Below, piece by piece: positions 47,647 through 55,894 of a stretch of DNA of 64,000 nucleotides. The notes below the pieces were generated by a model. The model worked only from the letters and a program-made list of their open reading frames with translations. It was not told the origin of the DNA and searched no databases. Position 1 is the stretch's first letter, and every line of letters begins with the position of its first letter. The position numbers and the translations under genes were made by a program. The DNA is from Haloprofundus halobius (lineage in GTDB: Archaea > Halobacteriota > Halobacteria > Halobacteriales > Haloferacaceae): the NCBI RefSeq assembly GCF_020097835.1, contig NZ_CP083668.1:62001-126000 (forward strand), given 5' to 3'.

Positions 47647-48230
47647 GTCGTCTCCTCGTGCTTCGATGACCCGTCGACGGAACCAATAGGTTCGAACCGT
47701 GCAAAGTACCACTGGAAGAGACCACCCAAGACGAATCCCACAATCGTGACGGTCACGATGTCCTTTTGCAGTTCGGTTTGTGTGCTGAGAAATTCGGTTT
47801 TGAGCCACTGATCAGAGTAGAACTGAGCGACGATCCAGACAGCCTGGAGCGCCATCGTCGTCAGGACAGCAAACACGATTGCGAACCGACGGCTTAGTTT
47901 GACCGACGTAAACACATCGAGTTCAACGACGACAATGAGTGCGAGCGCCGCGATAGCGAGGTATCCTGCAATCTCGGCGTAGAACTCGATCACTCTCGCA
48001 AGTACAGCGACAGCGACGACAGACAGAAGTGACCAGGATACGATCGCCGTCCAGTTGCGAGTCGTCAGCCCTGGTAGCGATACCACGACCACAACGAATA
48101 CCGAGAAGACTCCCCAGAGGATCTCGCCCGTGAGAACGCTCTGGATGGCACCCAGTGCGACGGTTCCCGTGAGTATCCACCCAATGATGGCGTTCACCCG
48201 TTTTTCGTGGATCAGGCGGTCGAGAGACAC
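47643..48230 (-). CDS. Multi-helix membrane protein
   Basis: 195 residues, about five to six hydrophobic helices, basic head 'MSLDRLIHEKRVNAIIGWIL'. Coupled to the DUF2238-like gene downstream by a four-base overlap, so the two probably form a complex or act together. No family recognised. Confidence 0.78.
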   Translation of the reverse strand: MSLDRLIHEKRVNAIIGWILTGTVALGAIQSVLTGEILWGVFSVFVVVVVSLPGLTTRNWTAIVSWSLLSVVAVAVLARVIEFYAEIAGYLAIAALALIVVVELDVFTSVKLSRRFAIVFAVLTTMALQAVWIVAQFYSDQWLKTEFLSTQTELQKDIVTVTIVGFVLGGLFQWYFARFEPIGSVDGSSKHEETT

Positions 48231-48495
48231 TAGGTTGTAGTTCGGTGTCGTTGCTTGTGAAGCTTGTAGCCACCTCCGAGGACTGGGAGCTGAGCGTCGT
48301 CCTCAAGGTTTAGAGAGTAGGTTCAGTATCGCAGTCACGGCTGTCAGTTGTATCACCGCCGTCAGTGTTCGACAAGTTTCGTCTAAGACCCGGCGAGTAG
48401 GTCGAGATTTGATAATCACTAATCTTGACGCCGCAATTGATTTGGCTACAGTGTCTTCCGGAACAACTGTTAAAGTTCATTTTCAACGAGTGAAA
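48231..48495. other. Intergenic region, AT-rich toward the right
   Basis: About 265 bases without a recognisable gene between divergent-looking units. The base composition drops to AT-rich here and stays so until about 50.6 kb. Confidence 0.4.
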
Positions 48496-48753
48496 TCAAT
48501 TCCACCAAGGTGAATCGAGAGGATGGATATTCAGTGAAGTCTTGCCTAAGGGTGTCGTTTGATACATCCCATCAACGTATTCTACACACTTCTGTTCTAT
48601 CAAGTCTGATACTGCTCTGTCGATGGTAGACCGAGAGCTATCTACTTTCTTAACAAGTTCTGGTTTTCTCTGCGGAGCTTCATCGATAGATTCGAGAACT
48701 TTGAACCGTTTATTTAGGGTTTCTCTGAGAGGGGTTCCTGGAGAGTCATTCAT
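48496..48753 (-). CDS. Winged-helix regulator, short
   Basis: 85 residues from ATG 48753. 'ETLNKRFKVLESIDEAPQRK', 'PELVKKVDSSRSTIDRAVSD', 'LIEQKCVEYVDGMYQTTPLG' is the N-terminal wHTH of larger haloarchaeal ArsR-like regulators (~260 residues), here ending soon after the wing. Probably a truncated but possibly still DNA-binding protein. Confidence 0.65.
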   Translation of the reverse strand: MNDSPGTPLRETLNKRFKVLESIDEAPQRKPELVKKVDSSRSTIDRAVSDLIEQKCVEYVDGMYQTTPLGKTSLNIHPLDSPWWN

Positions 48754-48918
48754 TGTTATCGTTATTTTTCTAAATTTACTTATCCACGATAATATATGTT
48801 CTGCGGTCTTACAGGAGAAGGTGACTAACAACCACACAAAGAATTCCTGAATGTGCCTATTATTCATCCTACCAAGGGAATAAAGATTTTTGCTTGCACT
48901 ATGTCGTAATATTCTTCT

Positions 48919-49173
48919 TCAGATTTTCCAATCTACTTCGCATTCGTGAATCGCATCGTCGACTGAAGCCTGTATCTTCATCAGCATAACTGTACTGAAG
49001 AAAACCAGCAGGGGCACTATATCCTCTGAGTTGTGGAATACGTACGCAAGGTTATATTCTAAAAGTTGCTTGGCCTCTATTGATCTGAGCGTACGCCTAA
49101 TTCTTCGATGAGAGTAGCTCCCCGTCCTGATTCGCTTGGATATGTAATGATTCCATTTTGAAGAATTCACCAA
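48919..49173 (-). CDS. Hypothetical 84-aa protein
   Basis: 84 residues: basic N-terminus (KRIRTGSYSHRRIRRTLRSI), then a hydrophobic stretch 'DIVPLLVFFSTVMLMKIQAS'. Low-complexity and AT-rich codon use make it uncertain whether it is translated. Confidence 0.35.
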   Translation of the reverse strand: MVNSSKWNHYISKRIRTGSYSHRRIRRTLRSIEAKQLLEYNLAYVFHNSEDIVPLLVFFSTVMLMKIQASVDDAIHECEVDWKI

Positions 49174-49324
49174 GCTAGGATTATCATAACAGATTTTGAT
49201 ATTTCATCATCTCCTGAATATACATAATAGCAAAACCAACGGATGAAAATAATTTCATGTTGTCTCAATATAATCAGTAGATGATGTAATGGACTTGTCT
49301 AACTTTCTGTGAAATGGACCAGCT

Positions 49325-50158
49325 ATGAAATGGTCAAACCACGGTAAGAGCAGTCGAAGAAGCTTCCTCAGAAAAAGCGGTGCATTCGCAACTGCATCGA
49401 TCGTCGGAGCCTCAGTGGTGGGCACTGTTGCAGCAAGTTCCAGTATCTCTGCAGAAGAAGCTGGAATTGCCGATGAAGTTACTCAATTACTGCACGATAA
49501 CGAAGTCCTTTCTGCAGTAAGTTTGCTCGAAGATAACAACGTCCAGCACCAACATATCCGTCAATTTGAGCCTGCGGATGACGGTACTACCACCAATGAA
49601 AGCGGTTCAGGTGGTGCTTCCACACAGGATTTCTATGTCAAATCCAAATCAAGCATGGACCTCGTCACCTACAATGCGGGCGGAAATGAACCCAAATACG
49701 GTACCTATTGGGACCTAGTTCGGGAGAACGCCGACTACGATGGTCCCAAACCAGAAGACGTCGCTGTTCTTGCATTCGACAACACCCACTTCGATTACGT
49801 CGTGGGTTCTGTCAATCACGGCGGACAACTAGGCGATGGTTCCATCTACGACGACCAGACTAACCTTCTCACTTGGCCCTCGAAAGCAAATGCCGAGTAC
49901 CGAGATCGGGCCGTCGTCTCCTTCAACGATGGAGACGCACAAGTTAAAGATGCAAGCGGATACTTAGAGATGAACGTCACTACTGGTTCTGGAACTTCGT
50001 GGCTTTCTGCCAACTATACGCATACTTGGAGTTTTACGAATACTGCCCAATGGGGCGATATTCTAGATGCGATCTCAATCGCGTTAGGTGGTACAATCTC
50101 TGTGTCTCCTCCTGACACCGCCGATTCTTGGGAACTCAACGACGAAGTAGTCGCTTAA
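49325..50158 (+). CDS. Tat-exported protein, possible secreted effector
   Basis: 277 residues. 'SSRRSFLRKSGAFATASIVG' is a Tat signal. A predicted helical propeptide-like part (about 45-85, 'ADEVTQLLHDNEVLSAVSLL') precedes a Ser/Gly linker and a beta-rich domain: 'QDFYVKSKSSMDLVTYNAGG', 'KPEDVAVLAFDNTHFDYVVG', 'SWLSANYTHTWSFTNTAQWG'. No cysteines, unlike halocin C8. AT-richer than the flanks. A small membrane protein gene follows, which could be a partner or immunity protein. Confidence 0.75.
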   Translation: MKWSNHGKSSRRSFLRKSGAFATASIVGASVVGTVAASSSISAEEAGIADEVTQLLHDNEVLSAVSLLEDNNVQHQHIRQFEPADDGTTTNESGSGGASTQDFYVKSKSSMDLVTYNAGGNEPKYGTYWDLVRENADYDGPKPEDVAVLAFDNTHFDYVVGSVNHGGQLGDGSIYDDQTNLLTWPSKANAEYRDRAVVSFNDGDAQVKDASGYLEMNVTTGSGTSWLSANYTHTWSFTNTAQWGDILDAISIALGGTISVSPPDTADSWELNDEVVA

Positions 50159-50253
50159 GACTACTTGGTCCCCTTTTCTTTTATTAAGGAAGTGGGGTCC
50201 TCTCTGACAAAGATTTAATACACCCTGAAACACATAAACAAATAGTCGATAGT

Positions 50254-50619
50254 ATGAGCCGAACACACATACAGCAACGTTTCGCAGACCGAGGGTGGTG
50301 GAAGTTGCTCATCTTAATTCCCTTGCTGTTCCTACTATGGCTTCTTCTGTCTCTTACGAATAACTTCATCGCCTTTTATCTCAGCGCACGCCTCTCTGGA
50401 TACATCACTACTCTCCAACAGTGGGTAATCGTCGCAAACATCGCCGTCTCTCTCTACTCTCCCTTCCTTATATTCCACGACCGAAAATTCGTCGCGGAGC
50501 ATACAGCTTGGACGCCAAACATCCTCTACGTCATCTCGTTTATCCCCATCGTGAACGTGCTGATTGTAAGTGCCTATCTAATTCAGCGTCGACAATACAA
50601 CCAACAAGTAACTCAATAA
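50254..50619 (+). CDS. Three-helix membrane protein next to the exported protein
   Basis: 121 residues with hydrophobic helices at about 18-36, 50-75 and 88-108. Same strand as the Tat-exported gene, 95 bases downstream. Basic termini. Function unknown; immunity or export helper are guesses from position. Confidence 0.7.
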   Translation: MSRTHIQQRFADRGWWKLLILIPLLFLLWLLLSLTNNFIAFYLSARLSGYITTLQQWVIVANIAVSLYSPFLIFHDRKFVAEHTAWTPNILYVISFIPIVNVLIVSAYLIQRRQYNQQVTQ

Positions 50620-50659
50620 CAGTTCTTTAGTTGCCCTGCTATCCCTGCCGTGAGGTTTA

Positions 50660-50988
50660 TGTTCCTAGTAACAGTTCTCCGTGTTCATAGCCGCCGTGTT
50701 CGTGACAAGCCTAGTCATGGTTATCGTTGCGGTTGACCCACTGCAGCCGGAAACGGAGGGGGAAGGGGCTCACAGAGAACGAGTCTACAACGCTGATCGC
50801 GCAATGTGGATAACTACATCGGTCGAGAGGAGTACGCGGTGATGGACAAATAGTATAGCACAAAATCTGAAACAGATGTCTGTCTCGCTGACGGAGACTA
50901 CCGCTTCGAGGAAGAATCCCTCCCCACGAAAGGGTACGGAGACAACGTGGAACGAATTCGGTTGGAGGTTTACGCTATCTTTCAATAA
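50660..50988 (+). pseudogene. Decayed gene before R21
   Basis: Fragments in different frames: 'VTSLVMVIVAVDPLQPETEG', 'GAHRERVYNADRAMW', then 'LADGDYRFEEESLPTKGYGD', 'NVERIRLEVYAIF' and a stop at about 50986. The end looks like the last strands of a secreted beta-domain protein such as a cassette lipoprotein. Confidence 0.35.
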
Positions 50989-51039
50989 TTAGTGAATGCC
51001 ATCTGTTTAACTGTATGTGTATCTAAGATGACGGCTACA

Positions 51040-51121
51040 CCCTCTGTATCTTGCACTCCGTTACTGACAGTTGTCGAGAGGTTCGCTCACCAACTGCTGA
51101 ATACAGCGCGCGAATCGGTCA
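51040..51121 (+). repeat. Cassette repeat R21 (full, type A)
   Basis: CCCTCTGTATCTTGCAC, CTCCGTTACTGACAGTTG, GAGGTTCGCTCACCAAC, TGCTGAATACAGCGCGCG, AATCGGTC. Closest relative is R6, which stands in the same place relative to the homologous cassette. Confidence 0.9.
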
Positions 51122-51159
51122 AGTGGTCTCCTGATTACGATACCCTCTACGAGGCCTAC

Positions 51160-51591
51160 CTAACCCGATTCCTCATCTCCAACCCTACGGCGGAGCAATT
51201 CTCCACCCACGCACCCGATACAGCCGAATACACACCCCCATGAGATAATTAGGAACTCGAGGTCGTGGAGAAAACCCAGCCGCTCTGAGAAGGTGAATCC
51301 TCGGTAGATGAAGAAAACTTCCACAATCCCCGTTGAGAGGAACACGAAACAAGAACTGGCACCCCCCAGAATGAATCCTCGACGGACGTATGCGATTGCA
51401 CCGGACGATATTATTGCGATGAGTGTCGCAACGAGTGGTGGACTCGGGCCACCCCACGAGACGAACGAAGCCGAGCCAAAGACGCCTGTCAGATACCCGA
51501 TTGCGACAACAAGTGAAGCAGCAAGAGACCCGAGTATCGGTGTCCTCCACTCGCCCTCGCTACTCCCGAAAAGGACTTCGGCCCAGTCCAT
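51160..51591 (-). CDS. Four-helix membrane protein, cassette between R21 and R22 (copy 2)
   Basis: 143 residues, homologous over its whole length to 5377-5799. Differences concentrate at both ends (MDWAEVLFGSSEGEWRTPIL; tail RRRVGDEESG). DNA outside the frame is also alignable, for example CTGTATTTGTAGGTTTTCTG against CTGTAATTGTAGGCTTTCTG. Preservation of the frame in both copies indicates selection on the protein. Confidence 0.85.
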   Translation of the reverse strand: MDWAEVLFGSSEGEWRTPILGSLAASLVVAIGYLTGVFGSASFVSWGGPSPPLVATLIAIISSGAIAYVRRGFILGGASSCFVFLSTGIVEVFFIYRGFTFSERLGFLHDLEFLIISWGCVFGCIGCVGGELLRRRVGDEESG

Positions 51592-51688
51592 GCTCTGCTC
51601 AGATGCCGGAACCTGTAATTGTAGGCTTTCTGTCTGAGACAGTGAGTACTTCGCGGGAGTTTAGACAGGGCTGTTTCGATAGTAGCCG

Positions 51689-51760
51689 CCTGCTGAATAC
51701 ATCCTCTGTATGCAGCACGCGACTTCTGATAGAATCTAGGTAGGTTTCTGCGGGCATGAG
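51689..51760 (+). repeat. Cassette repeat R22 (fused ends plus type C middle)
   Basis: TGCTGAATACATCCTCTGT, ATGCAGCACGCGACTTCTG, ATAGAATCTAGGTAGG, TTTCTGCGGGC. TGCTGAATACA and TGTATGCAGCA face each other around CCTC, that is, a right end fused to a left end. Confidence 0.75.
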
Positions 51761-51872
51761 TCTTGAAGATGGACTCACTCGCCGACTTGGTTCCTGGTCT
51801 GTGTAAATTCACCACACGCCAGACACATGACCAGCTTCATACCTCTCTTTGGGTCGTCTCAGTGACAACTCT

Positions 51873-52196
51873 CTACCGTTCTGCTGTCTTTTCCACACTG
51901 GGAGTTCCACGGTATCTGATTGTGTGGGTCCGAGCGTCGTAATCGATGATACCGGCAGCCGCCAGCTTCGGTAAGTCGACGTGGTGGAGTCGTACCAGGG
52001 TACGCTCATACGACCGAGCGTCCTCTCCCTCACGACGGTCAACGAGGTAGTCCGCGAGGTCCTCAAGCAACGCCGTCTCCCGGGGAGTACCGTCGAAGTA
52101 GTCGAGCATTGCCCGACGACTCTCGTTCGCTAACACGGAGTGCAATCGGTCTATCATCGCTCGTTCTCCGCTCGCCTCGTTTGGTGAGGTGGTCAT
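51873..52196 (-). CDS. DUF7344-type winged-helix protein
   Basis: 107 residues from ATG 52196. 'MIDRLHSVLANESRRAMLDY', 'LLEDLADYLVDRREGEDARS', 'RTLVRLHHVDLPKLAAAGII', 'DYDARTHTIRYRG' is the ArsR-like DUF7344 domain common in haloarchaea. Probably a transcription regulator. It lies with the HTH-10 gene between R22 and R23, the only two-gene cassette seen. Confidence 0.82.
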   Translation of the reverse strand: MTTSPNEASGERAMIDRLHSVLANESRRAMLDYFDGTPRETALLEDLADYLVDRREGEDARSYERTLVRLHHVDLPKLAAAGIIDYDARTHTIRYRGTPSVEKTAER

Positions 52197-52277
52197 CGCG
52201 TCACCAAATGGTATCAGACCACTCCGAGTAAGGCCGTTTGTTGTCCAAACCACTCTTTTAAATCCTCTCGCGAATCA

Positions 52278-52937
52278 TCAGTCCGATTCCACCGCCGAGG
52301 TGAGCAAGGCTTCGGACAACACCTGCTTCGACCCCCGACGAATCCGGCTCGAAATGGCCTGTTGGGAAATCCCGAGTTCCTCGGCCAGTTCGTTCAGCGA
52401 GACTTGGCTCGGTGTATCGAAGTACCCACGCCGAAGCCCCAGAACGAGTGCTTCCCGTTGTTGCTGCGAAAGGCCGAACTGGTGTCCGATATCGCTTCGC
52501 TCGGTGAGTGTATAGCTTCGGTCGATATGGATGGTTATGTCGTGCTCGGTACAGAAATTGTAAAATTGTGAGAGGGCGTCGTGGTTCGGGAACCGGAGCC
52601 GGAACTCCCACCCTCTGTTGCCATTCGCTTCAAGGATTACGCCTCCAGTCTGATCGATACCCTCCAATAGACTGTGTGGTTCGTCTGTCCACTCAACGCG
52701 GTACAGCACCTCGTCGTCCAACTGGTCGAGAACGACGAGTTCGGCGACACGCTCGCTTCCCTGGACCCGATCTTCGAACGTCCGGTAGTTTTCACCCCGC
52801 ACCCAGAGGAACGGGATGACCGACGAGCCGGTCGGGACGATCCGTTCGAGTTCGATGTGCATGTCGGGCGGATCAGAAAGCACCTGACCGAGGATGAATT
52901 CCTCGTCAGCGACGGTGAACTCAACAATGACACTCAT
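52278..52937 (-). CDS. bat-type (HTH-10) transcription regulator
   Basis: 219 residues from ATG 52937. N-terminal ~150 residues form the bacterio-opsin-activator sensor-like beta domain ('MSVIVEFTVADEEFILGQVL', 'YRVEWTDEPHSLLEGIDQTG'). C-terminal HTH-10: 'LSQQQREALVLGLRRGYFDT', 'VSLNELAEELGISQQAISSR', 'IRRGSKQVLSEAL'. Likely regulates nearby or envelope genes. R23 begins 76 bases upstream of its start. Confidence 0.85.
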   Translation of the reverse strand: MSVIVEFTVADEEFILGQVLSDPPDMHIELERIVPTGSSVIPFLWVRGENYRTFEDRVQGSERVAELVVLDQLDDEVLYRVEWTDEPHSLLEGIDQTGGVILEANGNRGWEFRLRFPNHDALSQFYNFCTEHDITIHIDRSYTLTERSDIGHQFGLSQQQREALVLGLRRGYFDTPSQVSLNELAEELGISQQAISSRIRRGSKQVLSEALLTSAVESD

Positions 52938-53012
52938 ACTGGGTTTCCCTATGACACCTACGGTGGTAGGTGTACTGCCGGAGAGTATCAGTCTCGCTTG
53001 AAGACAGTCCTT

Positions 53013-53040
53013 TGCTGAACAGATCCTCTGGATGCAGCAC
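53013..53040. repeat. Cassette repeat R23 (fused ends)
   Basis: TGCTGAACAGATCC, TC, TGGATGCAGCA: a right end fused to a left end, nearly perfectly palindromic. The duplicated exchanger fragment begins nine bases later. Confidence 0.65.
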
Positions 53041-53048
53041 ACAGATCC

Positions 53049-53303
53049 AACGCGCTCGTCTCCTCGAAATTGAACCAGTGGACGTTGCTCATCGGAACAC
53101 TTGCGGTGGTATATTCGATCTCAGCAGGGGCCAGTGGAACACTCCCCTTCGATTCGAAGCAAGCAGCCGAAATCTGGATTACCGCAGCGCAGAGCTTCTT
53201 CGCAATTGCGATTCTCACGAGCTTCGAGATTAGTACTCAGGAGGCAATCGCTCTGCTCGTACTGTTTACCACACAAATCCTCGCGGAGTTTTACCTGAAT
53301 TGA
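53049..53303 (+). pseudogene. Duplicated 3' fragment of the exchanger gene
   Basis: 255 bases homologous to 38511-38765 with only scattered changes; it encodes 'SKLNQWTLLIGTLAVVYSIS' and 'LLVLFTTQILAEFYLN' before TGA. It lacks the first three quarters of the protein and the final helix. High identity means the duplication is recent relative to other repeats. Confidence 0.85.
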
Positions 53304-53392
53304 GGCGCTAAGGGCCCTCCCTACTCGCTCGCTTTGCTCACTCCTTGAGGAAGGGGGCTTAGAACCCTGCACCGCACAAGCTAAAGGTGTAA
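53302..53392. mobile_element. IS200/IS605-type end remnant
   Basis: GCGCTAAGGGCCCTCCC and GGAAGGGGGCTTAG can pair; CCGCACAAGCTAA equals, inverted, TTAGCTTGTGCGG at 28258. Joined directly to the exchanger fragment, so the IS probably took part in its transfer. Confidence 0.55.
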
Positions 53393-53764
53393 TTTTACGA
53401 TAACCTTGTGAAGAGGGAGGGGGAGAGGGTGGTACACGAAGGCGTGGTCCGAGTACTCACCTAGAAATTACCTCGCGCTCAGAGAGGTACCAATGGCCCT
53501 AGTGTGTTTCTTCGGTCCACGCAAATACTTGTATTGTGCCATGGGATAAACACTTTCGCAATCAGCAAATAGATAACAAGATGATGAAACGCAATTACCA
53601 ATCTAGTCAGTAGATCACCTCTGTCAGTGACGGAAGGTTTCAATAGAGTCTCCGAGATAGGAACGGCTCAGTGACCGATACGCGCCCTGTATTTAATAAA
53701 CTCCAGAATTATAAGCAATTGTGATACTACGAAATTCTATATACAACTTCGTTGTTCATGACAT
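53393..53764. other. Intergenic region with R24
   Basis: About 370 bases without a gene. Contains R24 at 53670-53699. GATACTACGAAATTCTATAT (about 53722) is the likely promoter of the PadR-type gene. Confidence 0.45.
53670..53699 (-). repeat. Cassette repeat R24 (inverted, right end)
   Basis: AGTGACCGATACGCGCCCTG, TATTTAATAA. Right end only, in inverted orientation relative to R21-R22. Last clear member in the window; a weaker TGCTGATAAAGCGCG, TATATCGGTCA lies at 54220-54245. Confidence 0.65.
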
Positions 53765-54046
53765 ATGGACAACTTGAGTGGATTCCAACGTGACCTCCTC
53801 TACGTCATCGCAGGGCTCGAGCAACCATCAGGACAAGACGTCAAAGACGAACTCGAACAGTACGTCGACGGCGAAATCAACCACGGACAACTCTATCCAA
53901 ACCTCGATTCGCTCGTAAAGAAAGAGTACGTTGAGAAGGGACCACTCGACCGTCGAACGAACTACTATGCGATCACAGAGCAGGGACAAGAGGTGCTTCG
54001 TGATCGACGAAGGTGGGAAGACCAATACACGGCGATCGAAGCGTAA
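53765..54046 (+). CDS. PadR-family transcription regulator
   Basis: 93 residues: 'FQRDLLYVIAGLEQPSGQDV', 'GEINHGQLYPNLDSLVKKEY', 'VEKGPLDRRTNYYAITEQGQ'. The full PadR winged helix with short C-terminal helix, as in the haloarchaeal minimal PadR proteins. Target not visible. Confidence 0.88.
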   Translation: MDNLSGFQRDLLYVIAGLEQPSGQDVKDELEQYVDGEINHGQLYPNLDSLVKKEYVEKGPLDRRTNYYAITEQGQEVLRDRRRWEDQYTAIEA

Positions 54047-54095
54047 TCTGGTCGAAATCCATTAGTAGACTTCTCTTCAACCATCTATAGCAGTC

Positions 54096-54136
54096 TTAAC
54101 CAACAACAGCCAAGGGGATGGTTCAATGTTGGTTAA
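54096..54136. promoter_or_regulatory. TTAACCAACA inverted repeat, copy 2
   Basis: TTAACCAACA, 21 bases, TGTTGGTTAA: 41 bases overall, arms perfect. Same arms and same total length as copy 3 at 56888-56928. It lies 50 bases after the PadR gene. Confidence 0.6.
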
Positions 54137-54360
54137 CTCCTACGTGGCAATTTCCGCTCGAAAACAACAGTCATCGTAAAAGCGTTCTCTAAGATCCTCA
54201 AATTGAGACAGAAGTTGTGTATGCTGATAAAGCGCGTATATCGGTCATAACGGATTTCGGCCCTAAGGGAGGTAATACCGGTGCTTTCTGTTGGGCGCTG
54301 AACTCCAACCACTCTATTCGATACTTAATTGGTTCCATGAACCCATATGATAATACGAGA

Positions 54361-54737
54361 ATGCCAATTTCCAACGATGAACTCGAAGCAGGGACTGTCG
54401 AAGTGAGCGGTGACGGTCCGATTGCCAACGACGAAGAAGGGCCCATTGAGACCGAAAAGGATCTCATCACGTCGTTTCTGAGCGAACGTCCTGACAAGAC
54501 CTTCGAACGGGAAATCGTCCTCGGTGTCGATTTTACCCCTCCTTTTATGAACCGAACACGACATCCCTCGGTTCACTCTCTGATAGCCTAATCGACTTCG
54601 CTGGTGACGTGACTGCCACAACAATCGTCGTTGACGATATTGATGGGGCACTCAACGAACTCGTCGAAGAGGAGACCGTGACAAGCAAGGAGGTCGAAAC
54701 GGAGGACGGTACTTCACTCTACTATCGATTAGGATAA
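54361..54737 (+). pseudogene. Frameshifted winged-helix gene
   Basis: First part 'IETEKDLITSFLSERPDKTF', 'EREIVLGVDFTPP'; after a frame shift near 54545 'DSLIDFAGDVTATTIVVDDI', 'GALNELVEEETVTSKEVETE', 'DGTSLYYRLG' and TAA. Together they make one haloarchaeal wHTH protein of about 125 residues, now broken. Confidence 0.6.
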
Positions 54738-55457
54738 AGACGAATGCTGAGGGACTCGAGTCCTCATCGCCGACGGCATCGCTCTCTCGACAAGGGAGTA
54801 CATCGATACTGGGTTCCTCAACGACAAGCGCTACCTGGACGATGGAGACTGAGAATGGGTCCGACAATGCGTCGACGTTCAACACACCAGATTACTTCGG
54901 CGACGATACCTCGCTGGATAGGGAACAAGCCGTCAAGTTCGGGGATGTTAGCGAACACTACGAGTGAACGTTCACAGCGAGTACACAGTCCTGAAGACAC
55001 GTTCGAGTGATGGATACGCGTCGACGACTAGATCAACGGAGTTCCGACGTGCGAATACTTCGTCGACGGGCAGTCAGCGAACTGAACGTTGCCGTTAACC
55101 TTCGCTGGCAGAACGTAGAAGGTCAAGGCGTTCGTCAGCCAGTCGAACACAGAGTTTGCCTCCGTCCAGTTCGACACCGTCGGGAGTGTCGTCCAGAGGC
55201 GGGCGACGCTCGGACAATACAGAGAGCATCTCCAGGGACGGAGATAAACATCGACGAGATAGAAATTATTGAAAGGGGGGAAGGGAGTGTCGGGGGTGCC
55301 TCTGACTGTCGTAATGGGTGTGTCAGCACTACGACGCCCGATTTCGATGATGCAGTACGCTACTGCATCTCCTACTATTGATTACAGAAATATAATCTAA
55401 CTGATTTGTTTTTGAGAGATAGTCTAGTGTAATATCATTCGTGCTTGAATCCCGAAT
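54738..55457. other. 720 bases of decayed coding sequence
   Basis: No intact frame. Stretches such as 'NASTFNTPDYFGDDTSLDRE', 'AVKFGDVSEHYE' and 'FDTVGSVVQRRATLGQYR' appear in different frames and look like remains of a secreted or structural protein. I cannot name it. Confidence 0.4.
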
Positions 55458-55850
55458 TCACTCGTCGATAAGTCGAATACACTCTGTGGTGAATTGGTTC
55501 AAGTCTAGTCCAGCCTCTGGTTCGAGTGAGACCACGACACCTCGGTTCTGTCCTCGAGGGAAGTGCATGATGATGGCGTCCTCGAATCGACGGATAGTCA
55601 CGTACAGATCTCCGAGGGGGAACGCACGCTCTTCTGATGCAGAAAACTCTGGTTTCAACCGTGCAAGCATCCTGTCGATTTCGCTCAGTATCCGTTCTTT
55701 CCGGACATCGCTCGAAGGTAGAGGACCTCATTTTCGTCATCGTCGTACTGCAAAACACCGCGGAGGTAGCTTCCGGAACGATTCTCTAGATAGTTGAGTA
55801 AGTCTGTAGGTTTGAGGCTAAAGGTCTTGAAACTGATAGACTGAATGTTC
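55458..55850 (-). pseudogene. Frameshifted DUF7522-like gene
   Basis: 'LLNYLENRSGSYLRGVLQYD', 'DDENEVLYLR' then a one-base loss and 'DVRKERILSEIDRMLARLKP', 'LGDLYVTIRRFEDAIIMHFP', 'RGQNRGVVVSLEPEAGLDLN'. Matches the small haloarchaeal proteins that I recall as DUF7522. No start codon upstream of the first block is evident, so it is truncated as well as shifted. Confidence 0.6.
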
Positions 55851-55894
55851 GCGTGAGCGAGCAGCTACCCCTCGACCTGCTCGTGGACGATAAC

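Noticed and set aside
49325-50158. Halocin C8-type precursor
   Set aside because: Halocin C8 precursors have a cysteine-rich C-terminal peptide; this protein has no cysteine.
53049-53303. Functional small membrane transporter
   Set aside because: It lacks the first alpha-repeat and most helices of the exchanger and aligns base by base to the parent gene; a fragment.
661-53700. Calling the repeat arrays a true integron
   Set aside because: There is no tyrosine integrase gene in the window, the classical attC core (RYYYAAC/GTTRRRY) is not evident, and genes lie on both strands. I describe it as cassette-like only.
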